64,000 bases of DNA from Eopsaltria australis (taxonomy: Eukaryota > Chordata > Aves > Passeriformes > Petroicidae). The notes under the pieces are model-generated. The model saw only the letters and a program-made list of their open reading frames with translations, did not search any database and was not told the DNA's origin. The stretch spans positions 496,001 through 560,000 of the forward strand of contig JAVTVJ010000372.1 in the NCBI GenBank assembly GCA_034509425.1. Direction: 5' to 3'. Position 1 is the stretch's first letter; every line of letters begins with the position of its first letter. Positions 34,791-48,457 of this stretch are shown here, piece after piece. Both the position numbers and the translations under genes were made by a program.

Positions 34791-36124
34791 TACTTGTAGT
34801 TAGACCATACAGAGAAATAAATTATTGGGTGAGTATTTTGTCTTCACTTAATAAATAAAACTAGTTGTACAGTTTTTTTTCTCCTTCTGTTGTGACCAGA
34901 GATGTCACAGTTTGGTCCCCTGTGGAGAGAGGTTGTTGGAGCTGGGTGCTGCTGGCAGGGCTGGCTTTATCAAGGCAGGAAGCACAGACTGCTCTCCTGG
35001 CTGCACAGATGCTGGAATAAATGTTTCTCTGGTCTCAGCACTTGCATCTCTTATTTTGCTTTCTTTCTTGAGGCGGCTATTATCCACATCCCATGTTTGC
35101 CTTTCAGCACAGAAAGCAGATTAATTAAAATACAATTTATTATATGCAATCAAAAAACAGGAGTGAAAAACTGTCTCTTCCTTGAATTGTGGAAGCTGCT
35201 CAGTTCAGCTGGCCTTTATAGTCTGCACTTCCTCTGTTCCGGGCCAATCCTGGTCTGATTGTGCAATGATCTGATTCACACCAGTGTTACTGCTATGAAT
35301 GGTGTCCTTGTATTTGGGTGAAGTGATTCCTGTCAGGAAGGTTAACCATGTGCCCAGGTCTCCAGTGAGCTGTCTGTGTTGTGGACAAAACTGTAAACTG
35401 GAGATAAGCTAGATTCAAATAAAGAGTAAAAGCAATAAACCTGTGTGGCCAATTTAAACAACCAGTTTTCTCTTTTTGCTGCTTTTTTTTAAAGCTACAA
35501 GTGTAAAAATAATTGTGTTTCATGTGAAAAATACAGTGTAACTATATTCTGTCTTGGGATTTCCAGGTGCTGGTTCTGTTTGAATAACAATATCAGTGTT
35601 TAATTAATTAAAACACTAAGGCTGCTTTTTTTCAAGGCATTATGAGAACTAGGAAGCACTTTGGATAGTACACTCTGTCAGCCTCCCTGCTGATTTGTTT
35701 GTTTAGAATCAGTTTGATATTTAAAAAGAAATCCTGTCCCTGTGGAAGAGATAATAGAGGTGGGTTTCCTGTAGGAGTTGATATTGAAAGTGATCATAAG
35801 GCCTAAAACAAACAAAAATGTAAGCTGTTCCCCCTCCCTCTAATCGTTTTCCATGACATTTTAATGCAGACTTCTAACAACTTTAAAAAAAAAAAACCCT
35901 GGGTATAGATAAGGCACTTACGAACTTCGTGACATTTTTAGAGCTCTTTAATGCAGCAGCTCTTACAGTGAAGTTGTCATTGTGTCATCTCAGAACATCT
36001 GTACATGATTGGTGTTTTCAGCTAAAGGCCGCTTGAGGATGGTTCACTGGTCATTATTCCTTTTATTTATGTTAGAGGTGAAACGCAGATTAATTAGTCA
36101 CTTATATTCTGTGTTAATAGAAGT

Positions 36125-36330
36125 AGAATCACAGACTCATTTGAGATGGGAAAGACCTTTAATATCATCAAGTCCAAGCATTAACCCAGCACTGCCATGT
36201 CCACCACTAAACCCTGTTCTCAGCTGCCACACCTACACATCCTTTCAAGGTCTGGTATCTCACGCACTGCCCTGGCTCAGTAAGTCATTCCTGAGTACGA
36301 GTGACAGACCTTTTTGGTGCCATAGCTGCA
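36125..36330 (-). repeat. CR1 LINE 3' fragment (minus orientation)
   Basis: It starts 'tagaatcacagactcatttgag', then 'atgggaaagacctttaatatc', 'atcaagtccaagcattaacc' and 'cactaaaccctgttctcag'. This is a typical reverse CR1 end, diverged. Confidence 0.88.
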
Positions 36331-36364
36331 GTCACAACTTATGAGTGACTGCACATCTAGAGAG

Positions 36365-36880
36365 CTGTTAGGATCTGATTATTGTGATTATTAGAGAGAG
36401 ATGCCTCTGCCCAAATTAACGTGCAAATGTGACCATATTCCAAAATCAATAATACAGATTTTATTCAACAGTAAAATGTATGAGAGACAAAGACATAGAA
36501 AAGAGGGTGGGGGGAGAGACAGAGAGAGAACAATTAAGTATAATCACTAACCTTGTAGATCCAGCAGTGTTCTGTTGGTCCTTCTTCACCCTTTTTGGTG
36601 GTAGGGGTCCCACGAAACATAGAGTTTAATGGGTTAATACACATTCAGGTATATGTGGGAATGCCCAAGCACCTCCCCTGCACAGGGGAGTTTTACACTG
36701 TCTTTTGCTACACTGTGAATCATGTACAATCCTCTGGTGGAAGGCCCCAGGAATAAATCCGGGGTTGCTTTGGGTGTCTTTAATGGTTCATGACACCTTT
36801 TAACACATGACTGCTGCCTCTCATGCCTGTGTAGTTGAGCCTGTTATGCCCTGTCAGAAGGGATAAACACCCTCTGGCCT
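36365..36880. mobile_element. LTR-retrotransposon-derived segment (putative)
   Basis: The words 'aatacagattttattcaacag', 'gagagacaaagacatag' and the purine-rich run that follows resemble the ends of endogenous retroviral LTR repeats frequent in songbird genomes. No reading frame with retroviral domains is present, so at most a solo LTR or short relic is left. The assignment is from memory of such repeats and the ends are uncertain. Confidence 0.45.
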
Positions 36881-39408
36881 ACCTGTGAGTGTGAATGTCC
36901 TGTGCTCAGTGTGTCTCTTCTTTTGAGTCGGTGGACTATGGTCTCCTCCAGTCAGAGCTGACCTTCAGCACAGTTGCTGAGCTGGCCTTCCCCATGGACT
37001 CCTTGCAGTGTTACACTCTTCTCCCCCAGTCTTGTTTACCTCTCCTCAGGCTTGAGATAACTTGGACAATAGTACCACCTTTGTATTTTCTCAAGTCCCC
37101 ATCAGGTGGCTTAATTCACTGTCCATATTTCCAGGAGTTCACAGGGGTGAATTTGGGGTGGGCATGTCAGTGGTTGCAGATGAGGAGTTGCTTCTTAATG
37201 CAGTCTGCCATAGAGGGCAAAGTCCTCTGGTGATCTCAGCAGTGTTTAAGGCAATTGTGATCTGTAAGTCTGCTGTAAAATCATATCCTCTGCTGCAGGT
37301 GTTTTCTAAAAACCTTGAGATCTAGCTGGTTTTAATGACAGGTGCCCTTTGAGTCAGCATTTTGGCTGCCACTGAAGGATGCAGCATTCCAGGTGATGGT
37401 TGTTACTCGCAGGTCTCACAGTGCTGTGTGAAAGCCAGGCAGCTGTGCATTCACACACAGGCACTTCTGGTCCTATGTCAGAGCCAGCCACATGTAACTG
37501 AGAGCAAAATTTTGTTTGGATGTGTAAAGTCCTTGACTGGCAGAACATGAGAACAGAATTGGAGCAGACAGAACAGCATCATCAAAATACTGGAGAAGGT
37601 AGAGCTGTTGTTAAAGTTGTTGCTTAGTAGTTGTTACTTTAAATATGGCTTGCAAAGAGGATTGGGTACAAAACTGTGTCTGTGCCCTTGTTTGTTGTTT
37701 TCCTATTTATCAAGAACTCTCAAGATGCTCTTCATTAAAAGGCTTTTTATTCAAGCTTTGAATTAGAGATTCAAAGGTTGCCTTCTTGGGGAAGCTCAAG
37801 TTTCATAAGAACTGATCAAGCTTTGACATGATGAGAGGAATCTTTTGAAACTTTGTTTGAAACTAGATTGTTCAATCCTCTTGAAAGTGTATATTAAGTT
37901 CGACACATTGTATATCCTTAGGTGAAAGGGCACCTGTGTTAATGAATCTAAACATCCTGAAGCAAGAGGTAAGAATTCCACAAGACCTCTGCAGTCCGCA
38001 GGAAATCCAGGGAAGATGAAGCTTGGTAATCTTCATGGTTAAGGTTTTTAAAGGCAGAAAAAATGTTTAATGATCCTAGTTTGGTTTTCTTTTAAATGGT
38101 CCCTTTTGTTTTCTCTAAAAAACATTCACTCACACATAGGAAGGATGTACTCAGAGGTTTGTTCAGAGGGTATTCAGTCCTCTGGATGATTAACTTCTGA
38201 TTCTGACAGAATACTTGGTTCCAGCAACAGCGAGTGTGCTGAGCTTGGCATAGGGTAACTTTGGGGAAGGGATTTCTGATCAGTTTTGGTTTTCAGGCTA
38301 TTGAAGCAGACTGTTTATTTCATTAAACATACTGTTTAATGCTCCAACAGCAGCTGCTTCGTCTTAATCTTGATGTGTGGGCACTCTAATATGATCCTGG
38401 CATTCCTCTTGCGAAAATGTCATAAGTATTTTCAGGTGGCAATCCAGGGGAAAGTGGCACCCCATTTCTGTGGATCTGAAATGGTCAGGAGGAAAAAAAT
38501 GCATTGAGTAAACTGCAGCAGCAGCTCCCTTGTTGCATTTTCCTTTGAGAGAAGCTGTGGCTGGTTATGACTGCTAGCACTCTCAGAGGTTAATGCTGTG
38601 ATTGTCTGCTTTAACTGGGTATGAAAAGAAAGGTAGTTCTGTTTCCAGTAGGATTTTCTGTGGGAAAGCTGGGATGTTTTGGCTAGTGTGCCCTTTAGGC
38701 TGTTTGGCAGCAAGACTGTGTATCAGACTGTCAAAACCAGAAGGCAGCTCTGAGGGATCATATCCTCCTTTAACTTGCTCAGTCCTGATAGGTGTTTGTC
38801 TAATTTTCCTCAAGGACTTTCACAAATGGCAACTGTGATTGGCCCATCAGTCTGCTCTAGCAGCTTTCTTCGTATTTTGGCTTTAATCCAGTTCCCTGGT
38901 TGGCTCTTCACAAACCTCAAGCTGTTCTTTGCTCCAGGGAGCTCCTTCTTCCTTTCATGGCACCTTTCAGCTATTGTCTCTGTCATTCCTGGGAATGTCC
39001 TGTGATAAAGGAGAGGTGGATAGGGCTTGGGATGAGTCACTATGAACAGATCTTTGTCTCAAAATAAACCTGCTGAGAGATGTTCTCACGTGCCATGCTG
39101 GGTAAGAGCACTTTCAGCTCTTGCGAATGAAGTCCTGTTCTGAGTGAATCCCCATCTCTTCACAGAAATGCTGTGTTCCTGGTGTGGTGTGTGCAGTGGC
39201 TCCTGGCAGGTGCTTTGGGATGGAATACAGGCCATGTCCAAATTTGTCTTGTTGCAGAGTAGGAAGTGTTGAGGGCAGAGTATCTCTGATGTCTTGTTCC
39301 AATGAGAGTGTTTGCACTGATTTTCTTGGGCTTTTAACCGGATCCTGGGAGAGGGACAGTTAAAGGTCTTTGTGCCAATGCCTGAACTCTGTGTATTTTC
39401 TTCCCTAG

Positions 39409-39574
39409 GCAAATTCAGAATACACACACGGGGCTGGATTTGTCAGTGCCGGAATACCAGGAAATCCATGGGAAGATGATGTCTGGCCACGTCGAGTATC
39501 ACATTGTCGTTGTTACCCGACTGGCTGCCTTCAAATCAGCAAAGCACAAGCCTGGAGATGTGGTTCAATTTATG
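39409..39574 (+). CDS. HS1BP3: HS1BP3 exon 2: PX domain, first part
   Basis: This exon completes Arg15 and encodes residues 16-70. It starts the PX (phox homology) domain of HS1BP3, a phosphoinositide/phosphatidic-acid binding fold used for membrane recruitment. It contains THTGLDLSVPEYQE and GKMMSGHVEYHIVVVTRLA, closely matching human HS1BP3 in order and spacing. The acceptor is a CT-rich stretch ending TAG at 39406-39408, and the donor GTAAAT at 39575 follows a Met codon (phase 0). HS1BP3 was first described as a partner of the haematopoietic protein HS1 and later as a negative regulator of autophagosome formation; those roles are from the literature on mammals. Confidence 0.95.
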
Positions 39575-42500
39575 GTAAATATTTCATCAGAGCTATGTTA
39601 GTGATCACTTTCTTAATCAGCTTTGATTATTTCTGTCGTGACATAGCAGATGTTTTGTCATCAATCACAGCTTCTCCAGGTCAAGGTCCTTGATAGGACA
39701 ACACAATCTGTACCATTTCTGCAATTCCTATTCCAGCATGTACATTCCATTATCCAGACAGTAATTGAACTTTCTGTTCCAGGAGCTAAAGGTGACAATG
39801 ACTGTTGTTGCCTTTAAGGCATTTTTCATTATGGATCAACAAATAGAAACCAATTAAGCTTTTTGTAAGTTCTGCTACAAATTAGTTTCTCCAATATATG
39901 TATCAGTGCTAGACTTCGTACATAAACATGAAATAAATGGATAATAGTTTATTTGAGTGGGTCTATTACCTAGACACAGCTTTTAAAATCCTTAGTAAGA
40001 GGATTTTACAAGAAAGTGTCCATATAAAACATTATTGAGCTGGATTGTCTTTTTCATTATACCTGCAGAGTAAAGGTTTGAGAGCACAGCACGTGACTTA
40101 AAACAGGTGAAATTAATCTTATCTATAGCATGTGCACATCCACTTAAGCTGTTTCTCCTGGGACTGTCTGTCAAGCTGATGGGAAAAGGTGCATCTAGTG
40201 TGTTCTATTTGATGTTTGTTAGCTGCCTGCTGAATCACTCCCAAGAAGTGCATTTCTCTGTCTGTTGACCATAAAGGGACACACCCTGTTGCATACTGTG
40301 AGCATCTGCTCTTTTCAGATGTTTTGGCAATAACTGTAATGTCAGAGTGATGGTGAGTGTGTGGTTACCTGTAGTGTAACTCACACTTCATAGAAGATAG
40401 TTGGTAAAAGCCTGTTTAAACAATCTGATTTGCAGATCTGTCAGTGTTGTAAAGAGATGCTTTACAACAAACGAGATCTCCTGCATTTATTCCACACCTT
40501 GTGCTATATATAACTATGGTAAAAGCAGCAATGCTGGCATAAGAGTCTGTTCTGTTCTCTCTCCTGTGCTTGTTCTCACTCCTGCAGTGTTTCCTTTTGT
40601 GTGCCAGTGTCATGTGGCTATTCCATAACGTCAGCTGAGGAGCTGCTCCTGGCTAAAAATGGGTATTTTGGGGCTTGTCATTCAGTACTAATTTACACTT
40701 GTTCCTTGGGCCTGTGAGTTGCACAATCTCCTTGAAGTTTCTTTTAGGACAGGAAAGGACCAGACATAGGCAGATAAGAGAAGGGGATGTGCAGTTGCTT
40801 TTTTTCATGTAGCAGTGCCTGCTTATATTATGTAATACTTCTACACAGCTCTGGGAAGAAAGAATCTGAGTGCACCTGAGGTGTTAAACTGGGCTGTTGT
40901 CATCTAATTTCATTTTGCATCATTTGAGAATAAGTTGATAAAATCAGATTGTTTATAAAGAGGAGAAACAGACTTTGTACTGTGGCCCCTCTGCTTGCTG
41001 GGGTTGTCTGTTCCCGTGTCTGCTCTCCCTGTGAGGATTTTCAGCACTCAGTTGCTCTTCTCAAGTGAAATGAACCTTCCTGATTTCTCCTCTGGTGAGG
41101 CCTCCTGGCATTTCATTCTTCATGAAGAAGAAGACTGGTGGAGCCTGACGAGAATAACATTTATCTCATCAGTTACATTTTTTTTCAGCTGACTAAATAT
41201 GATCTATGATACAGTTTGTTGTGTCAGAGTAATTTAAAACCCTGAGCTGGGAGGTTGAGGATGGATGCTTTCTGTCGATTCATTCCGATGAGTCTTGTCT
41301 GTATGTATTACTGGAAGGAACAGAGAGATTCACCTGTCCTAACTCATCTCTCTGTAAGTTGGGTATTTTAATCTGAGTCTGTCCATGCTCGTATGGTCAG
41401 TGGGGAGGAGGGGAATGATGTGACTCACCCTCTGGAAATGTCTGTCTTCTTTGACCATAAAGGGGAAGTATTTACATTTTAGACAGCTGCAGTGGGGGGC
41501 TTCAACTCCAGGCTAAAGTGCTTGAGGATCAGTAGAGTTGCACACAAATCACTGTGTACACTTGGAGGTACCCTGGGATTTTCCACCTGGCCTTCAGAAG
41601 GTTGTGGGTCTCCTATAGATCTTGTATGATATTAGACTGCTGCACACAAGCCCCTTGGATACCCCAAAGCATCTCAGATGGCATGGGATGTCTGTTTCTG
41701 GGCAGAACAGTCTGCTCTCTATAATTAGAGGTCTGCATTTGGTTTTCTAAACTCCCATCCCTGTAGGTGCAGTGCTGTTGAAAAGGAGCATCTGTGGGGT
41801 GGGGGAACCCACTTTGCATAACATAAATTTCTGGTATCATTTGAGAAACCCTGAATTACCGTAGGTGTGTGCACAGGGCTGGTATAGGTGTGACAGAGGA
41901 CATAAAGACACTGGCACTGCCCTGAAACAGCAAGGAGAATACAATGCAGCATCCAAGGTACCACTGGCTGCCTGTGTTCAGGTGAGTTGAGCCTGAGTCA
42001 CATTTCACCAAAATGTCATTTTACCAATGACTGTCATGGGAGCTGAGACATCTCATGCATGTAGGCAGATGGCTTAGCCTGGGGAGAAGTCCCAGTCCTG
42101 TGGCTGCCAGGGAAGGCAGGTTGCACCCAGAGTGTCTGTGCAGTGCCCTGTTCTGCTGCTTGTACTGGACCAGCACAAACAGGAGCTGTGACCCTTCCCC
42201 AGGGAGTTTGCAGGTGAAGTTAAGAGAACCGGGTACCTGAGGAGCAACGGAGAAGAACAGGGTTCAGTGAGCAGCAGATCTAAGTATCACAAAGCAGAGT
42301 GAGATGAGACAGCTGAAGGAGGAAAAAGAAACTGCTGTGTGCCTGTTCTGGAGCAAAATGGGAGAGGGGACATATTTTTTTGCTTATGTTGAAGCTGCCA
42401 AATTGGAGGGAGGAGCCAGTGTCACAGTGCTGAGGTGACAGGTAGGTTAGAGAAGGCAGGCAGGCGTGGTAGAGTTTTCCTTGTCTCTGGGTAGGGATTT

Positions 42501-45500
42501 TGGGATTGTCTCTGTTTTGGCCACCTGGGGAGCCAGGTCCGTGCTTTGTGGCTCCTCCTTGCCCTGTCACTGTCCTTGAGGCCTCCAAAGAGCTGCTGCT
42601 CCTGCCCTGCCCTGTGACAAAAACCAATTTAACATCAAAAAGACATTTCAGGTCTTACCTGTGGAGGCTTTACTCTAGGTCTAAACAATCTAGAGTGTCC
42701 TGTCAGCCTTAATAGGACTATGCAAAATCAGCATCACAGCATCTCTAATTAAAATGTTTGTGAAGCAGTAACAGAAGAAGAAATTCACTTCTGTGATGAC
42801 ATTCAGATCTAAATTCTTAGAAACTAGAGGGATTTTTTAGTTTAAAAAAATGCTAATTGTAAAATAGGGCAAATGGGTGGTATAACTGCATAACCTTAAG
42901 GTTGTATTTGGTAATTAAAGGGAAAGTCAGCTGCATTTCTTTCAAAGGTCAGAATACCCTTGTACTATCGAAAGAGGGAAATTGGTTTTCTCTTTGGTAC
43001 TGCTACCAAGGTGATATTTAATTATTGCCTGTAGATTTGCCATTTTCTGTGATAAAAAGAAAAGGTTTTGCTTTTCTTAAAGGCATTTCTTCTAGCCACA
43101 CCTTAGCTTTTTTAGGAATTAACTTCTCTCTTCCCATCCTTATTAAAATCCACCCAGCCTTTAGTGCTTTCTCTTTGTATCTGCATCCAGTTTGATTCTT
43201 CTGTACAAGTTATTTGTTAGTCAAGTTTTTTCTTTTTCAAAGCTGAACAAATAACTACTGGTTATTTGACAGGCATAGCACAATTTAGGGAGGCACTTAC
43301 TATAGAACTGTTTTCCTCTCATAAAATGAGGGAGTGTATGAGTATGTGGGTGTGTATTCATTTATGTTTTCATCATTGCTTTTTTGAATATGTTGGCCTT
43401 CTGTTTTTGTGCCTCAAGATCTGTGCATTGGAGTTGCTTTTTCATGACCATAAAGGTGTGTTGTGAAGATAAATTCCTTTACCTTATGGCTTCTGTGATG
43501 TGAGAGGGGGGTAAAAAAAAAAATCCATGCTCAGTGTAGCAATAGGTTCAGGAGCCACTAAGGATTCATGTTGATTAAAAAGAAATATTAGAGTTCTTGC
43601 TCTTCTGCTGAGCAAAACAGATGAGGAGAGCAGCATGTGGTCATGTAATTAAAATCTACCATAATGCATACCCACAGGGTCACTGAGCAACATTAATTCT
43701 GGTATGGCTTGAATTGGGAGTTTCCAAGCGAAAGCTTGGGTTGTGCTCTCTGGGAGAGGGGTGTTTTTGGTTCCTGTACCCAAAGCTTGTGGTTGTTTTA
43801 AAGGACAGAAGCTGCTGGATCTCCATTTTCTGACAGTGTTAAGAAGTGGGCTTTGTAAGAAGAAAGTCACAGTAGCCCTGCTTTTCACAAAATACTGTAA
43901 AATCAAAGGTGCTCTTTGCTGGCATGCTCTGGCTGGCTAAGGGCTCGAGATAGCTCTAAGATCTCCATTTTGCTGAAATCCTTGCAGTAGATAAAAGCAT
44001 ATGTTTGAGGTTAGAAATGGGGCAGTAAAAGGAGCTTTGAAGGGAAAAGAGGCATTAAATAGCATTAATACTGAGTGGGATCAAATTCTGCACACAACTG
44101 TGAGGCCCAGGCTCGTATCCTGCAGCCATTCCGGTGAGCACCTTCATGCGTGAGGCCCTTGGGAAGAGGGGGGCAAGGCACATGCATCAGATTTGAGGGA
44201 TTAACAGCAAACTTCAGACTTTCACTTTGAACTTCATGGTGGTTTTCTTAACCTTCTAGCTATACTTGATCACATTCAACTTATTTATTTGTTCCCAGTG
44301 AAAAAAAAAATATTCAACCCATCCCTGTCTGTCTTTTAAGTTCTGTGTTGGATGTTAATTGTTACAGGCAAATAAGGTCTTGACCTGGCAAATGTGCACA
44401 TGCTTTGCTGTATTTGCATGATTACCTCTTTTGAAGTGAAGCAGATTGAGCCTTTGATATTGTGACTTGACAGAACTCCTTGAAGTGTGTGCACTCAGGC
44501 TGACTTACAGGTGGTGGGGGTTTAGCTCCACAGTGTTCACAGAGTTCAGTTAGAGGCACGGAGGGGGAGAGGATAACTGCAGGATCAAGACCTGGAGGAA
44601 TTACAGGCAGCAGAAGAAAAATATTTTAATATTAATCAAATGGAACTTTGTTTACTTAATGGAATGATAAAACGGGGTTTAGAGCAGCACTTATTTTTTA
44701 TCCTGACATTTTGGGTCATAGAATCCGTCAAGGATTTTCAAAGGTCTGTAAGTGATAACCAGGAAAAGCAAGATTTAATTTTATTACATGCTGATACACC
44801 TTTTTCCTGGAAAATTGACAGAAGATGTCAAATTGAAAGGGTCCAAAATTGCTGTGACAGAGCAGTGCTTTCTGACTGGAAAGGTGTGAGAATGCTCTGC
44901 ATCATGTCTGGGATTTGACTTGAGAACATACACCCCGTGAAACCTGTCTGGCACTTGTGTAAGGCCTCTGTGCTGCTGCTCTAGGGTCACAAGCACAGGA
45001 AGGACATGGACCTGTTGGAGCAGATCCAGCGAAAGGGTACAAAAATGGTCATAGAGCTGGGACAGCTCTTCTGTGAGCACGCTGAGAGCTGGGGCTGTTC
45101 AGCCTAGAGAAGGCTCCAGTACCTGAAGGGGCTGTAAGAGAGAAGGAGAGCGACCAGTTACAAGGGCTTGGAGTTGACAAAGGAGAATGACTTTAAACTG
45201 AAAGACGGATTTAGATTAGATTTAAGAAAGAAATTATTTACTGTGAGGATGCTGAGACACTGGAACAGGTCACCCAGAGAAGCGGTGGCTGCTTCCTGGA
45301 ACTGTTCAAGGCCAGGTTGGATGGGGCAGCCTGGTCTAGTGGAAGGTGTCCCTTCCCATAGAACTGGATGATCTTTGAGGTCCCTTCCAACCCCAAACCA
45401 TTTGGTGATTGTCAGTGCACTCAGTGCACCAGTCTGGGGCTGTTGGGCTCAGCTAGCCTTAGCTGCAGTCCCAGCACCAAACCCAGGGTAAATCTGGCAG

Positions 45501-48249
45501 CAGAGCTGAGCGAGGGTGTCAAGGAGCCCGTGGCTGCCAGGGCTTGGGGCACAGGGGCAGTGGGTGAGGAGCCCCAGCTTGCAGGGGCTTGCAGGGGTAA
45601 GCAGGGAAAGGTTTTGGCTGTCGGTCTGACACTTCAGTGGTGCAGCAGGGTGTTCCAGCAGAGGGCATCCCGGCACTGCTGGATGTCAGCCTGGCCCGTG
45701 TGCTGCAGCTTTGGGAAGCACATTAGTATGCTTTGGAGACAGTGCTGTCACACTTGGTATTCCGTGTCGCGTGTGCGTTCCGGCGCTGTTGTTCAAAGCC
45801 CACGCAGATCCACAAAGGCGCAATTAGCGATGGGATGCGAGCGTCTGCGTTTGCTTTAGGTTCAGTGGTGTAATTAAACATAAATTGAGATTTATGAATA
45901 ATTTACAGACTTTGATAGAGGAGGAATGAAAATTAAGTGGGGGAAGAAATAAGTTTGTGTATCTCAGTTCAGTGTTAGACTATTTTAAAAAAACTGTTTT
46001 GGCATAATCTTGATTGGCTGATGTCTTGTAATGCTTTCAGAAATTAATTTGGTAGTTGTTATTGAAATTAATTAGATGTTAAATGTTTTTACAAATCAGA
46101 CTTTTTTTTTTTTTCATGAGTGGAGGGTGATAATGTTTATTATTTTGGAAGAGCACCAGCAAATTCCTTAATGCCCGTACATTTGTGCTTATATGGTAAT
46201 TCTGGGAGGGGCTCAGGCATGCTGTTCAGGGTGCTACTGGCACCTAACAAACTAAAAATTTACAGCAATTCAGAAGCTCTGGAGTTGCTTTTCCCTCTCT
46301 TTTTGGGGTGCCTTTCAAAGGGAAGATTACAGTGTTCTGGAACATCTCTATTACCCTCACTTTAGTGCTTGGTTGCTGAATGGCATTTCAGATCCCGCAC
46401 GTGGAGCACAGTATTAATCACACTTAACCTTTGTTGCTTTCATAAGACAAGTCTAAAATTCTTGGTTTTCATTCCCCTGTCGACTCAGGTTGCGTGTTGT
46501 GTTTCAGATCTTTCTTACAGAGCTGCTTGCCTTTTGTGACTGGACACTGAACCCGCAGTGAGCGTTGTAGAGCTGAAATGCAAATGCTTTTTCAAATCAT
46601 CTGGCTAGGTTCATAATTACTGCGAAAGGCAGGGAAGCGTGAAAGCTGAGGTGGTTATTGCTCTTTGTGCCCACATCTGAATCAGTGAACTGGTTGAGGT
46701 GTGCCTGTTACTGTCAGGGCCTGTTTCCTGGCCTGGAGGGAAGCTCACAGAGTCTGGCTGCATGCACAGGATTGGACTTTCTTACCATCTGCAGTGTGCA
46801 TCAGTACCCAGACTGGCTGATGAGGGGTCTCTCCACTGTGCCAAATCCTGGGCTGAAGAGTTACCTGGGGGCATGATAGCTGCCCAGTGTAGGAACTGTG
46901 CCAGACATTGTCAGGTTCCAGTAGGCACCTGACAGTAATAAATGTAGTAAATGAGGTTTCCAGTAGATGCTCTCAGGTTCCAGTGGCTGGGAATATGCCT
47001 GATGCTGTTTAGTTTGCTTGTATAGGTGCGGTGTAGGGATTCTGCATTAATCTATAACTCGTTTCCCTTCTGTGCTTTTTGTTAGGTTGACTTTAGGGAG
47101 AACTCTCCATTCCAAGATGTGGTGCTTGGGTCTCTCTGTCTTTTATATCCATCTCAGTATGTGCAGTACTGCACATATTCCAGTGTTAATTAGGATTCAC
47201 TTCTCTAGAGTTCAGCAACACATGTTACAGCAGGATAAGAGCTGGACCCTAAAAGAGTATCTGTGTCCTATGCACTCCACTAGCACTATTTTTTGGGTTG
47301 TTTTTTAATCTCTGTATTAATTGATACAGTTTGGTAGATTATGGGTCCATGGAGGGCTGTGACAAATGTATTATCTGTATAACAGCACAGAGCAGGAAAG
47401 TGACCCTCACTGCATCTGTAACATCACTTAGAGATAGTGTTTTGTTTGTGTGTGGGTTTTGTGTATTGGTTTAAGGTACTGAATTCAATACTTAATGTGG
47501 CATAGAAGCCACACCTTTTCTAACCAACATTCCCATAGCTATTGCTTTCCTTGTAGTATCTTGAGACTTATTTCTCCTCAGGCTTCCTGTCTTTGTCCAC
47601 AGAAGGAATGGCTCCATTCACTGTTGGCATCTTCTCCCTGTATGAGAACCTTTTAGGCCATGGCCAAGTTGTTGATTTTGATTTTCTCATGGGTGAACTG
47701 AATAGACCCGGGTCAGATGAGGTCTTTGCCCTTAGTTTTTGTGTCATGTGCTCTGCAGGGCAGCAGACGTGACAGTTTTTCAGGCCTAAGCAGCCAAAGG
47801 GCTCTGAAGCCACCGGGAGTGAGGAGTGGGACAGTGGTGCAAAGATCTAAGCGGCTTTCTGCACCATGTACCTACCAGGCAGGGCTTTTCTTCCCTCCTG
47901 TCTCTCAGAACTGGGCATCACTTTTAATAGATAAAGATTCCTGCTGTCACAAAAGTATCTGGTGCAGTAACCTTCCCAGTATTTCATTAGCTGATGAGTC
48001 AGACAAATGGATTCTGGCAATGAACTTTAATTCCATTAAGCAGTGGATTTTTAATAACAGAAGACCAGCAGCAATGCTTAAGAATTCACTGGGTACATAA
48101 AAGGCTTTTGCTAGGCCATGTGTAAAGCTCTGTGCTAATACCTGGTTTTCCACTTCCGCAGTTAATGTTTCACAGCACTTAAACTGCTGCTTTGCTGCTC
48201 CTGTCTCTCCTGTAAAGAAATTAACCCAGGAAACACATTTTCATTGCAG
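39575..48249 (+). other. HS1BP3: HS1BP3 intron 2
   Basis: A phase-0 intron of about 8.7 kb. It contains a CR1 copy (44930-45412) and A/T-rich blocks with TAATTA-type words at about 42725-43030 and 45850-46100. Open frames up to 163 codons occur, but the longest (45368-45859) starts in CR1 sequence. No further exon was recognised. Confidence 0.85.
44930..45412 (+). repeat. CR1 LINE 3' fragment (plus orientation)
   Basis: It reads 'gacctgttggagcagatccagcgaa', 'ggggctgttcagcctagagaagg', 'gactttaaactgaaagacgg', 'ttagattagatttaagaaag' and 'aggtcccttccaacccc'. This is the best-preserved CR1 copy in the window. It lacks the final ATTCTATGAT repeats and ends in 'ccatttggtgattg'. Confidence 0.93.
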
Positions 48250-48457
48250 GTTTCCAAGAAGTACAGCGAGATCGAAGAGCTCTACCAGAGACTGGCAGCA
48301 CGATATCCACAGGTTTCTCTTCCACTCCTGCCCAGAAAAGTTCTCTTTGTGGGGGAATCTGACATCTCTGAACGAAGAGCTATGTTCAATGATATCATGA
48401 AATTCATCTCCAAAGATGAGGATCTAGCAACGAGTCCTGAGTTACTGGAATTTTTAG
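48250..48457 (+). CDS. HS1BP3: HS1BP3 exon 3: PX domain, second part
   Basis: This exon encodes residues 71-139 plus the first base of Gly140 and completes the PX domain. It starts VSKKYSEIEELYQRLAARYP, which contains the lipid-contacting basic/aromatic KKYS motif in place of the usual RRYS-type motif. It continues with the proline-rich loop SLPLLPRKVLFVGESD and the C-terminal helices (ERRAMFNDIMKFI, SPELLEFLG). The acceptor is TTGCAG at 48244-48249, the donor GTAACT at 48458 (phase 1). Similarity to human HS1BP3 is strong throughout and no disruption is seen. Confidence 0.96.

Larger units (their letters stand above)
33377..39408 (+). other. HS1BP3: HS1BP3 intron 1
   Basis: A phase-2 intron of about 6 kb, ending in a CT-rich tract with AG at 39407-39408. 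It holds a polypurine run at 33449-33500, a 21-base T run at 34069-34089, CR1 pieces at 34611-34790 and 36125-36330 and an LTR-like segment at about 36365-36880. No other exon was recognised. Confidence 0.85.

Noticed and set aside
45368..45859. 163-codon plus-strand frame in HS1BP3 intron 2
   Set aside because: It starts within the end of a CR1 element and has no domain.
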